From: Pholis gunnellus
Taxonomy: Eukaryota; Chordata; Actinopteri; Perciformes; Pholidae
Assembly (NCBI GenBank): GCA_910591455.2
Contig: OU342820.1
Coordinates: forward strand, 21,498,099 to 21,562,098
DNA: 64,000 bases
Direction of reading: 5' to 3'
Shown here piece after piece: positions 21,387 through 34,510 of the stretch (positions are counted from its first letter, which is position 1; each line of letters starts with the position of its first letter). The notes beneath the pieces were generated by a model. The model was not told the origin of the DNA. It ran no database searches and was given only the letters and a program-made list of their open reading frames with translations. The position numbers and the translations under genes were made by a program.

Positions 21387-22690
21387 CCTCCGGCCCCTTC
21401 AGCAGGCTCCGCCCCCTCCAGCCGGTGACTCCTCCCACTCACCGACACACTGCTGCTTCCTTTCTAGTTTAGTGGGGGGGGGGGGGAACCGGAGACCCTG
21501 TCACCACTGTGCTTTCCATCCGTTTGTGTGTCTGTAGTGAGATTATAACCAGTAACCAGACTGGTGAGGGGACTGGTGGAGGGCTTTAAAGAAGTGATGG
21601 GAATATTTAACTGTAGACCTACTTCCTGTAGTTCAGCCTGTTTCACTGGGACCAGGACCCAGCAGCAGCTACTGGGACCAGGACCCAGCAGCAGCTACTG
21701 GGACCAGGACCCAGCAGCAGCTACTGGGACCAGGACTCAGACTCATTTTCCTCTCGACGCTTCGATGCAGAATGAACTCGGGCCTCTTGTCTCACAGGCG
21801 TAAAGTGGCCCACAGCGGCCCGATCACATCGTGAGATACTCGTCAGCGTAGTGACGACTCACTTAAACCACCACAGAAGAAGAGACGAGCTCACAATAAC
21901 AACCACAATAATAATAATAATACATGCGTTTGTGTTCGTTGTGCCTAAATGAGACTTTAAACACATAAATATGTGTAACTGAAGCGGTTCATCTTAACGC
22001 CTCGTTAGCGTTAATTAGCTCGTTAGTGTGAAACTAGAGTCCCGAGTCTTTAAATGTTTGGATGATTTAACAGCCTTAAAGAAACGGAAGCTGCACAACG
22101 TTCTCATCTTCTGCCTGTTTTTGTGCCAAAATGCTGCAGCAGAGGGCACTTCATTCCCCAGAATGCACTGCTGCTTTTTTTTTTTTCTGTGTCAGAGTTC
22201 GTTAGCGTTGGTTAATCAGGATGTTTGGTAACAGCTGAGCGTTCAGTTGGTGTCAGAGAAGAAGAAGAAGAGGTTTCTTCTTCATGCTGCTTGGAGGACC
22301 AGACACGAATCAGTTCCTGTTAGAGATCAGCTGTGACTGGAGCTGGAACACAACGAATCCTCCAGCTGCTGAGATCAAGAGATTTGCGTTGATAGAGGGA
22401 CATGAAGGTGATGTTCAGCTCCAGTCACTTCTCTCGTCGACTCCTCTGAGCGTGATGAACCCGCGGCTTCAGACTAAGAAGTGCCTCTAAAGACGTCACC
22501 GTCGCTGTGACTGACGCCTCTTTTATTTTGAAAGGCACCGTGTTGGTCTCTGAGGTCGGTCACATGGTGCCTTCAGGGCGTCTCAACTGATCTGGGATCA
22601 GAGTTTAAATGTTGGATCTGAGGAGCTCAGACTGACCTCGTGTGATGAGTTTCATTCTGTTGGTCAATAAAATCTTTTCTATGACTTTCT
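21387..22690 (+). other. jmjd6 3' UTR with AATAAA at 22666-22671
   Basis: Uninterrupted downstream sequence ending in TGGTCAATAAAATCTTTTCT, a good polyadenylation context. It contains a short G-run at 21474-21487 and a 26-bp repeat (ACTGGGACCAGGACCCAGCA core) in about 3.5 copies at 21647-21735. Confidence 0.6.
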
Positions 22691-22924
22691 GTTGTTTCTG
22701 TTGTTTCTCCATCGAGACGTTTTCTGCTTTTATTGTATGTGTTGATGCTTCAGAGTACTTCATTAAAATACTACAAAAAACACAATGTTCTAGAAGACCA
22801 GATCACTGTGAAAGTGAGTACTTTTACTTTGACTCTTGAAGTATATTTAGTGGATAATACTACTTTAAATAAGTAACATTTTGATTGACTTTTAATGGAG
22901 TACTGTAGTACTGTATATCTAAAA

Positions 22925-23414
22925 TACACATATTACAGCAGTACAATGAGATGTAGTACAGTAAAAAGTACATTATGTACCTCTGAGGTGTAGTACAGTA
23001 AAAAGTACATTATGTACCTCTGAGGTGTAGTACAGTAAAAAGTACATTATGTACCTCTGAGGTGTAGTACAGTAAAAAGTACATTATGTACCTCTGAGGT
23101 GTAGTACAGTAAAAAGTACATTATGTTCCTCTGAGGTGTAGTACAGTAAAAAGTACATTATGTACCTCTGAGGTGTAGTACAGTAAAAAGTACAACATGT
23201 TCCTCTGAGGTGTAGTACAGTAAAAAGTACATTATGTACCTCTGAGGTGTAGTACAGTAAAAAGTACAACATGTTCCTCTGAGGTGTAGTACAGTAAAAA
23301 GTACATTATGTACCTCTGAGGTGTAGTACAGTAAAAAGTACATTATGTACCTCTGAGGTGTAGTACAGTAAAAAGTACATTATGTACCTCTGAGGTGTAG
23401 TACAGTAAAAAGTA
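22925..23414. repeat. 37-bp minisatellite upstream of mxra7 (GTACCTCTGAGGTGTAGTAC)
   Basis: About 12 near-identical 37-bp units, each with an AGTACATTATGTAC near-palindrome (variant AGTACAACATGTTC in some). The unit corresponds to an internal segment of family C elements. A single unarrayed copy (GTACAATATGTACCTCTGAG) lies near 34565. The array ends 250 bp before the mxra7 ATG. Sequence at 22810-22925 is recognisable family C. Confidence 0.9.
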
Positions 23415-23667
23415 TTAACAGAAAGTTAAAAACTCTTTTATTCTGAAAACCAAAGTTTCATTACAGTAACATCCTGCAGGGGCTTTTGTTTTGAAACCAG
23501 TCCGGAAGTGTTCGGCGTGTATCTGGTCAGCTGGTGAGGACTAGAAGCAGCTCAGTGTGTGTGTGACTGCTGATGACCACACACCGTCCTCCTCACACAC
23601 ACACACACACACACACACTAACACACACTCTCTACCTGTGTACCTTCTCCCTCATTAATCCTCCATC
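23415..23667 (+). promoter_or_regulatory. Probable mxra7 5' flank / 5' UTR
   Basis: Lies between the 37-bp array and the ATG. It contains a (CA)n run at 23597-23618 and no TATA box near the start. The transcription start cannot be placed. Confidence 0.35.
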
Positions 23668-24654
23668 ATGGACCCGGCCTTCATCATCACCGCCGTCATC
23701 TTCACAGCCGTCGCCGTTTATTTCGCTTCGTCGCTGCTGAAGAAGCCCGACGCCTCCTCCTCCTCAGCCGGGAACAAGAAGCAGAAAGTCGGCTACGGAG
23801 ACGACGTCCCTCCGTCCAGAGCTCTGGGAGAACCGACTCCGGCTCCGGCTCCGGCTCCGGCTGTGGAGAAGCTCCCGGTGAAGGTAAGAGTCATCGATGA
23901 GTGTGAGAATACTCTTCATCAATTACAGCGATTCAGTTCACCAGAAACTTTTTAATCTTCTCTCACAAACCAACTCATTATCGAGTGTGTTAAGTTCACA
24001 GAAAACACGTTTATCATCCGCAAAGATGTTCATTATGAATATTAAAACATACATTAAATGAAATATGGTAAACATTAGATATGCATGTTGAGAAAAAATA
24101 GTTCTTATTTTCCTGACAAGCTTAAATATATTGAATTTGTTGTGACATTTAAGAGAAATATGGTTTTTATTCATATTTTATTTCTAAGAATGTTTAATGA
24201 ATTGATTAATTGTTTCATCCCGAATCAAATCTTTGATATAGAAACACCCAAACCTGTCAACGCCTCCCTCCAGAGACCCATTGATTTGTCAGATTTACAG
24301 AATATAAATAATAATAAATATATTTTTATATATATATATATATATATAAATACCAAATTCCTCTTAAATGTCACTACTAATTCAATATATTTGAATATTT
24401 CTATTGAATTTCCTGCGTTTTTTACTGTATTACCTGTTATCCAACTTAATGCATCTCATTATAATAACAATATTAAACTTCATAATACATAACTCATATG
24501 TACACCTCATACACTTTAAATGAACTGCACATGCAGGAGTAGAACATATATATATATATATATGTATATTTATTTATATTTTTATATATATATATATTTA
24601 TTTATATTTGTATATATATTTATTTATATTTGTATATATATATTTATTTATTTA

Positions 24655-24685
<31 letters not shown>

Positions 24686-24695
24686 TTATTTATAT

Positions 24696-24741
<46 letters not shown>

Positions 24742-27700
24742 CGAGAGATAACATGCATACCACTGATTAACTGTGGCTCAGTGCTATGTGACTGGGTGTG
24801 ACTGGGTGTGACTGGGTGTTAATGGTGTCATTAGTGTTGAAGCTCTTTCAGGGTCAGAAGACTAGAACAACGCTACAAGAAGTCCATTAACCATTTTATT
24901 GCCGCGTCAGAAGCTATAAAACGCTGTTATTTAATAACTTGTATCATATTGTAACGATTAGCTCATCAATGGAGGAAGTCATGTGACATTTTGCATCCCC
25001 AGAAGTTGATGCCACACATTTCGTCCTCTTCATGGTGGAAGTTCAGATAAACAGAGGATCTGCTTGTTCACGCAGTGGCAGTGTTTCTCCCTCCTGATGC
25101 ATTTGAATGTTACTTTGATTAGAAGCTCACATGCAAAATGTGGTTTTCATTTGGCTGCAGCCGGACCTTTAAAAGCCTGAAGAATGTGCCGACTGTTGCC
25201 GTTAACGTGCGTCTATATTTGGTGGCTGTCATGCTTCCTATATTTACACCTGTACATGTCGCCGGTGTCGCATGTCTGAAATGGAGAGACGGAGGCGACC
25301 ACATGAAGCTTCATGTGAGGTTTCTGCTGACCCAGTTCTGAACCTGTTTACCAAGGACCCATCAGATACCAACAACAAAAAAGTATTAATCTGTATCGCA
25401 TAAAAACACAATTCCAATGATGAGGAAATAAAATAATTTTATCATCTTGGGTTTTGTCCGTCGCCATCTTGGATTTGGACGTCACCCTCTTGGATTTGGT
25501 CGTCGCCCTCTTGGTTTTTAGCCGTCGCCATCTTGGTTTTTAGCCATCGCCCGCCCTCTTGGTTTTTAGCCGTCGCCATCTTGGTTTTTAGCTGTCGCCT
25601 TCTTGATTTTCAGCCGTCGCCATCTTGGTTTTTAGCCATCGCCCGCCCTCCTGGTTTTTAGCCGTCGCCCTCTTGGTTTTCAGCCGTCGCCATCTTGGTT
25701 TTTAGCCATCGCCCGCCCTCCTGGTTTTTAGCCGTCGCCCTCTTGGTTTTTAGCCATCGTCTTCTTGATTTTCAGCCGTCGCCATCTTGGTTTTTAGCCA
25801 TCGCCCGCCCTCCTGGTTTTTAGCCGTCGCCCTCTTGGTTTTTAGCCATCGTCTTCTTGATTTTCAGCCGTCGCCATCTTGGTTTTTAGCCATCGCCCGC
25901 CCTCCTGGTTTTTAGCCGTCGCCCTCTTGGTTTTCAGCCGTCGCCATCTTGGTTTTTAGCCATCGCCCGCCCTCTTGGTTTTTAGCCGTCGCCATCTTGG
26001 TTTTTAGCCGTCGCCCGCCCTCTTGATTTTTAGCTGTCGCCATCTTGGTTTTTAGCCATCGCCCGCCCTCTTGATTTTCAGCCGTCGCCATCTTGGTTTT
26101 TAGCCGTCGCCCGCCCTCTTGGTTTTTAGCCGTCGTTATCTTAGTTTTTAGCCGTCGCCATCTTGGTTTTTAGCCGTCGCCGTCTTGATTTTCAGCCGTC
26201 GCCATCTTTGTTTTTAGCCGTCGTGATCTTAGTTTTTAAATGTCGCCATCTTGGTTTTCAGCCGTCGCCCTCTTGGTTTTTAGCCGTTGTGATCTTAGTT
26301 TTTAAATGTCGCCATCTTGGTTTTCAACCATCACCATCTTCAATTTTAGCCATCGCCATCTTGGATTTGGACGTCGCCATCTTGGTTTTCAGCCGTCGCC
26401 CTCTTGGTTTTTAGCCGTCGCCATCTTGGTTTTTAGCCGTCGCGATCTTAGTTTTTAGCCGTCGCCATCTTGGTTTTTAGCCGTCGCCATCTTGGTTTTT
26501 AGCCGTCGCCATCTTGGTTTTTAGCCGTCGTGATCTTAGTTTTTAGCCGTCGTGATCTTAGTTTTTAGCCGTCGCCCTCTTGGTTTTTAGCCGTCGCCAT
26601 CTTGGTTTTTAGCCGTCGCCATCTTGGTTTTTAGCCGTCGTGATCTTAGTTTTTAGCCGTCGTGATCTTAGTTTTTAGCCGTCGCCCTCTTGGTTTTTAG
26701 CCGTCGCCATCTTGGTTTTTAGCCGTCGCGATCTTAGTTTTTAGCCGTCGCCATCTTGGTTTTTAGCCGTCGCCATCTTGGTTTTCAGCCGTCGCCATCT
26801 TGGTTTTTAGCCGTCGCCATCTTGGTTTTTAGCCGTCGTGATCTTAGTTTGTAGCCGTCGCCATCTTGGTTTTTAGCCGTCGCCATCTTGGTTTTTAGCC
26901 GTCGTGATCTTAGTTTTTAGCCGTCGCCATCTTGGTTTTCAGCCGTCGCCATCTTGGTTTTCAGCCGTCGCCATCTTGGTTTTCAGCCGTCGCCCTCTTG
27001 GTTTTCAGCCGTTGCCATCTTGTATTTGGACGTCGCCGTCTTGATTTTCAGCCGTCGCCGTCTTGGTGTAGCTTCGTTAGTGGCACATAAGATAAAATGT
27101 GAAGCTTTGTGATTGGCTGTTTAATAGTGAAAAGCACCCTGGGAGTCGTAGTTAGTCGGAGGACAACTAACCAGATTTCTACTTTTCTCCTCCTGCCGTA
27201 TTAAATCGACTCTTCGAGCAGAATAAGATCACAACAGACAGTAAATCCTCCAGAACAATGCGGTGTTGGACCAAAACCTTTTCTCATCCTGGACAGAACT
27301 CTAGAGTCCCGCCCTCCTCTTCCTCTGACAGCCTTCACTGTCTGCATCACACAGCAGCAGTGCATCATGGGATATTTGTCTGTGTGCACATAAAGGAAGA
27401 GTCTGTGTTTGTGGAGACAAAGAGAGTCTTTGTTTCGTCTGTAACGACCGAAACATCAACTTCACCGTCAGACACGCAGTCAGTTTATCTGTTTGTGTTT
27501 GGATGATTAATATCATTAATTATAGGTCTAAGATATTCATATTAATTAATCTGTTACTTCAGCAACGTGTCTAGAAATAACAAACTTCTTTTTACACTTC
27601 CGTCTGAAATCAAGGACTAAATTGCAGATAAGAATATAAATTAGATTATAAATTAGAATACAATTTAGAATATTAGATTACAAATTAAAATATAAATTCT

Positions 27701-28263
27701 TTCAATTTATATTCTAATTTGTAATCTAAATTAAAATATAAATTCTTTCAATTTATATTCTAATTTGTAATCTAAATTAGAATAAACGTTGGAGCCCAAA
27801 TTAGAATATAATATACTTTAGAATAATAGTTTAGGTTCCTGCCAGTAGCTTCAAACTGGTCTCTGCTGGTTGAAGGTTTACAGATTTACAACCTGAAGCT
27901 CTAAGTGTCTCTGACATTCATGTTCTTCACATGTTCTTCACGTGTTCTTCACGTGTTGTGCTGCGTCTCCTCTCAGGTTACAGCTGCTGCTCCGCTAAAG
28001 GTTGGAGGTCACAGAGCCGCATGTCAGACTCACGTTCACATGTTAAACTCTGTTAAACTCCTTTAAAGTTCTTCACCTGGAGAAAACGTGCTGACGTGAA
28101 CTGGTAGAATAATCGAGTGTGTTTAAGGTTTCTTCATTCTTTGTGAGTGAGAACAGAGTTCCTGGAGAAGCAGCGCTCCTTAAAAGGACACGAGGGAGTT
28201 CACTGTTTAATAAAGGTGGAGCAGTGGAGGCAGTTAGTCTAGGTCATCTATATCATGTTATAC

Positions 28264-28331
<68 letters not shown>

Positions 28332-31300
28332 CTGTACATACATACAGGATACTCAGAAACTGTACAACATTATGATTCATGACCGTTCTCACAGAAGTCT
28401 GTCAAAGTAAGAATATACAAAGAAAATACATTTCTTGTTTGTCATAATTCCCAAATATTTTTATACTGACTTCAATTACCTGGCAATATTAAAAAAAATG
28501 TATTTGTGTCCTTAAAAAAATGTTATTGGAAATTCAAATATTTGGTCGAGTCAGATCTGGTTGTTATGGTCTGGTTCTGTCTGGTCTGGTCTGGTTCAGT
28601 CTGGTCTAGTCTGGTCCTGGTTCCTCTGCTCCTAAGTGCTCAGAGCTGTTTGCATCAAATCCAGGAGAAAACAATGACTTCATTATACAACATGGCAGCT
28701 GGTTCCTCCTCTACACCACATCCTGGTCTTTGGCCGCAGTGAAGCACAGGGTTTATATCCGTGGTGGCCGTCAGGGCCTGCAAAGCCTTCTCTGCTGGCC
28801 TAAACACAATCACAAAGTTATAGCTGTTTTATAATTTAATCATTTTTCATAAATACACAAATGCTCTGCTTCAGCACAGCTTGTTTTAAGGAGAGCTTTT
28901 ATCCAATCAGATTCAGCCTCTGTGTCTCTAGGTAGAAGAGAGGCCCGATGCCCGCTACAGAGCCTTTGCAGTTTAAGTGAATGGGGACGATATTGTTGAT
29001 TGTCATAGTGTTCAACCAATCAGATCTTTAGTTTGACATGTTGGGCGTATTCTTTGACGTGTCAGAGCTGCCCAAGTAGCCTCCTAAGTACGTCTGCATT
29101 AACGTGCGCCGTGATTGGTCAGTGGCCAGCATGACTTTTGTCAAACAGAAAGCTAGCTAGCAGATCTCCGTGTTTAGTAAGAGTTCAGGTTGAAACATAT
29201 GTAAGAGACGTTATGACATTTTTTGCGTTTTGCTTGGTGTAGATTCTTTTTTTTTACCTAGCTGTGTTTTTTTAACACTCCATGGCTGAAGGAGGAGAAA
29301 CAGATTTCTAGAGGACATTTCCAGAAAAGCTGGACATCGTATCAAAGGGTCGGTTGACCCCACAGCTAGCAGCCCTGACCCAGCATGGAGTAGGATTCCT
29401 GGCTGACAGCGTTGGAGAAGTGTTGCACATTTTATGGCTAAGAATTTGTTTTATTTGCAACTGAGCTCTTGGTGTTTGGAGCTACGCTATGCTAACCAAG
29501 GCAGCTACACGACAGGACACGCACACGCTACGTGCTTTTGAAAACGTTTGGAGAGGCCTGAGTGGATTTATAAATCAACGAACACGTTGGCAGGAGGACT
29601 GGCTGGAACTGACCCGCACCGATGTTCTGAACAACCGCGGTTTTAAACTCTTTGTTAACAAAGAAAGGAGGATGGACTTTGTCTTTAAGTGAACAGCAGC
29701 TGTGGTAAGTTAACTGCTTTTGCGTTTTTACATCTGCTGTTGCGTTTCTACTGTGTTCATGTGTCTATCGTGTCGTTTTTATGAATCATATGAATGGCTC
29801 GTGCTCTATCGCTGCAGCGCTGCTGAATTGATTCGTTGCTTTGTTGTCATATAAATATATGTGACTGGTTCTTGTGAGTTTGTTGTTGTCATTGTGTTAA
29901 TTACTTTGATTTGGACTATATGCATTGTCATGCGCGGGGTTATTGTCCAGACAATTGAATCCATTTGGGCTGTTGTTTCCCCGCTGAGCTAGTTTAGCTT
30001 AGCCTCCCTGAAGACACCTGCGGTGCCTCAGCTGTTTTTTGTTATTGTTCCGGGTTCAGAGGTCACAAAGCCCAGTGTCTCCTACGTGAGCGCAGTCCAC
30101 CGAAAACATTATATTTCCCACAATTTAAGCTTCTGCATTTTCCAAATTCACTAGTATTATTCAAAACGTCTGTAGCTCCGGACAGCAGACAGTCCTGCAG
30201 ACGTTCCCTGCAGACCTTTCCTGCAGACGTTCCCTGCAGACCTTTCCTGCAGACGTTCCCTGCAGACCTTTCCTGCAGACGTTCCCTGCAGATGTCGGCG
30301 TCAGAGAGCTGAAGCTGAGATCAAAACAATGAGTCTGTGTTTACACAGAGAAGGAATCTCTCTGTGTGTTCTCTCTGTACTGAAACATGGTGGTTAGTTT
30401 ACTTCTATTTATTCCTCAAAGTACCTCCGGTGTTTAATTCATGCCCTGAATTAAGTGATGTAGTGTTTATATCTACAGACTATCTCAAGAGTACAACCTA
30501 ATGATCTTTATATCTCATTATCAGTGGTGGAAGAAGTACTCATGCTTTACTTTACTACAAATAGAAATACCACAGTAAAATTACAGAAGTATTGTTAAAT
30601 TGTCTTTATTTGGTGTTTAATAATCTTTATTTGTTATCTCATAATCGTGATATTCTAACTTTATCTCTGATTTGGATTCACATTAGTATTTTCATTTTAT
30701 TTCACCAGTTTAGTTTGTGGTCGTGGTAGAAATGCTTCATGTTCGAGATCATCGGCTGAGAGGAGAACGTTGCTCATGAAGGACTCACAGACATTTGATC
30801 CATTTAGGCCTTGGGTTGGACTAAGAATACAGTTTATCATCCTGCTGACTCATCAAATTATTTTATGAAGCTGCATTTAGCATCGTGACTCAGAACACTT
30901 TGTTTCAGCGAGTCGGCTCTCTGCTGTTTAGTTTTTTGGGTGTTTCGTGGCTCAGGAATTCAAAGGAAGTGTTTTGGGCTAAATGGATGCCGATCCGTTT
31001 AGTATGGTGTGAGGGATTAAGAGACTGGCCAGCAGCTTTAAACAGTCGGGCGTGATGCCACCAGTTGTCTCTCTAGTGTGTCATCAGCTGCAGAACTGTG
31101 GCGTCTGCTTAGCTTAGCACAAACACTGGAAGCAGGGGGGAGCTGCTAGCCTGTCTGATTTACATTGTTAGCTAATAAGCTAATCAACAATACATCCTGT
31201 AGTTGGCAGGTGAGAAGCCTAGAAGCTAAATCTAAGCTAAAGGGACCTGCAGGCTAACTTTAATTAGAGTTGGGTAGAAGCTAACTTTAAGCTGAACCTA

Positions 31301-32702
31301 ACTATTAGCTAGAGGGACCTAGAAGTTAACTCTGAGCTAAAGGGGCCTGGATGCTAGCTCTTATAAGTAAAAGCTAACTTAAAGTGAAAGCTAACTCTAA
31401 GCTAAAGGGACCTGGCAGCTAACTCTAAGTTAACGCGTTTTAGAGGCTAACAGGACCAAAAACTAATACTGAACTAAGGGGACCTAGAAGCTAACGCCGA
31501 ACTAAGGGGACCTAGAAGCTAACGCTGAACTAAGGGGACCTAGAAGCTAACGCTGAACTAAGGGGACCTAGAAGCTAACGCTGAACTAAGGGGACCTAGA
31601 AGCTAACGCTGAACTAAGGGGACCTAGAAGCTAACGCTGAACTAAGGGGACCTAGAAGCTAACGCTGAACTAAGGGTCCCTAGAAGCTAACGCTGAACTA
31701 AGGGTCCCTAGAAGCTAACGCTGAACTAAGGGGACTTAGAAGCTAACGATGAACTAAGGGTCCCTAGAAGCTAACGCTGAACTAAGGGTCCCTAGAAGCT
31801 AACGCTGAACTAAGGGGACCTAGAAGCTAACGCTGAACTAAGGGTCCCTAGAAGCTAACGCTGAACTAAGGGTCCCTAGAAGCTAACGCTGAACTAAGGG
31901 TCCCTAGAAGCTAACGCTGAACTAAGGGGACTTAGAAGCTAACGATGAACTAAGGGTCCCTAGAAGCTAACGCTGAACTAAGGGTCCCTAGAAGCTAACG
32001 CTGAACTAAGGGGACCTAGAAGCTAACGCTGAACTAAGGGTCCCTAGAAGCTAACGCTGAACTAAGGGTCCCTAGAAGCTAACGCTGAACTAAGGGGACC
32101 TAGAAGCTAACGCTGAACTAAGGGTCCCTAGAAGCTAACGCTGAACTAAGGGTCCCTAGAAGCTAACGCTGAACTAAGGGTCCCTAGAAGCTAACGCTGA
32201 ACTAAGGGTCCCTAGAAGCTAACGCTGAACTAAGGGGACCTAGACGCTAACGCTGAACTAAGGGGACCTAGAAGCTAACGCTGAACTAAGGGGACCTAGA
32301 AGCTAACGATGAACTAAGGGTCCCTAGAAGCTAACGCTGAACTAAGGGGACCTAGAAGCTAACGCTGAACTAAGGGGACTTAGAAGCTAACGATGAACTA
32401 AGGGGACCTTGCTACGTAACTCTTCAGCTAAACACATCTTGATTTCCACGTTTTTCGTGGCATGAAACTATTTAAAATAGAGCCAAACAAACCATTAATT
32501 CAACTTCCACGTTTAATGTCGTGATTTATAAAGAAAGATAATAAGTCACGAGTTCTTCCTGAACCTGAGAATCCTGCTGTAGCATCGCATAGATGGAGAA
32601 ACCAGATCTCCTGCTCAAATGTCAATCTGTGCAAACTCAACACTTTGAAAACAGACACAGACAGGTGTGTCTGTACAGAGCCAGTCTATACGTGTGTGTA
32701 TA

Positions 32703-32752
<50 letters not shown>

Positions 32753-34422
32753 CATACACACTATGTGAGCTGTCGGGGAGACGACAGGTCAGCGGACCCT
32801 GAAGAGGGTTATATTTGTCTTGAAGTCAACTGCAGGCGGCGGCTGATCCTCAACGACGATCTGCAACTGACAGTCTATCAGAGGTCAGAGGTCAGCGGTC
32901 CAGTCAGACTCAAGGCTTGTTAAATATAGAGATTTGACAAATGGTGAGTGTGAGGAAGTATTAAACATTGAAGGATAAGAACCTCTCAGCAGACGTCCGG
33001 TGGCTCATCACAGTGAACTGACTCGCTGTCAGAGCCACTGTGTCATGGAGCTGCTATGTCACCATGAATAAATGTCCCATGATGCATTGTAACGAGGACG
33101 AAACACAACATCACCTGTTGATGGACCGTTACAGAGCAACAGGTCTGGGCCTCACTTCAAGGCCTCGTCTTCAATGTGAACTATAATCTGTGATGTTTGA
33201 TGAGAAGCTGTCCGTCAAACAGAGAACTTCACCAGCTCATCATCAGCATCATGTTTCTAAATATGGAAAACCAGAAGTATAACGGTGATCAAACAGACTG
33301 ATGGACGGCGACATGGTGGTGAAACAGTCCCTGACCTCAGACCTGTTGATGAGAGCCGGTCCCTCCGGGGCTGCTGTTGGACCTTTGACCCCAGCACACA
33401 GCAGCTTTCTGGTTTCTGTCTTTGTGTTTGTGTTTGTGTGTCTGTATACGTGTGATCATTTATGTATTTGTGGAACTGTAGATCTGATATAAATGAAATA
33501 AAGTTTTCTAAAAAAAAAAGAAAAGTGGTTAGGAAAGGACGTTAGGAAGTAACTTTGAGACTCAGAGTGCTCACATGTTCCCTCGGCTGGTGGTTTTATT
33601 TCTTCTTCTGTCTTTCCAGGTTGTCCCAGAACCAGTATCAGCACCAGAACCAGTGAAAGTACCAGAACCCGAACCAGTGAAAGTATCAGCACCCGAACCA
33701 GTGAAAGTATCAGCACCCGAACCAGTGAAAGTACCAGAACCAGAACCAGTGAAAGTACCAGAACCTGTCCCTGAACCAGTATTGGCTCCAGAGCCAATTA
33801 CAGTACCAGAACCAGAACTTGTCCCAGAACCATTTTCAGCCCCTGAATCTGAGCCAGAACCAGCTGCAGACCCAGAACTAGTATCAGAACCCGAACCTGT
33901 CCCAGAACCAGCTGTGGTGCCTGATCCGGAGCCCGTGGTCGAGTCTGAACCCGAATCTGAACCCGAGTCTGAGGAGCTTGTGGAGCAGTCCTTACCTGAG
34001 CTGATCCCTGGTTCTACCGAGGACCGCCTGCCAACCCCTGAACCTGACATGGAGGAACCAGAACCAGAACCAGAGACCATCCTGGACAACGGTAAGACTA
34101 CTACAGACCTCCTCCTCACACTCAGGCTGCTTCTGTGTGCTCATGAAACCTTTAATTCTATTATATTATGTTATTACTTCTTCTTATTTAATAGATAAAT
34201 GATATCTTCTGCTCTTAGTTCTGCGTCTTCAGCGTTAATGAGAACTCGTGTTTCTATCAGTCAGACGTCAGCAGCTGTGCTCAGAGATAACTTATCATCA
34301 CGAGCTGCTGATCACACACACACACACACATCAACATCTATACACACACTTTAACATTATTATTACTATGAATGAGGCTCTTTGTGCAGCTCAACAACTG
34401 TTTAAAGAATCTGTCCCAGCAG

Positions 34423-34510
<88 letters not shown>

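Noticed and set aside
24085..24492. 135-codon frame in mxra7 intron 1
   Set aside because: AT-rich Ile/Asn/Phe composition typical of non-coding sequence, running through a TA microsatellite.
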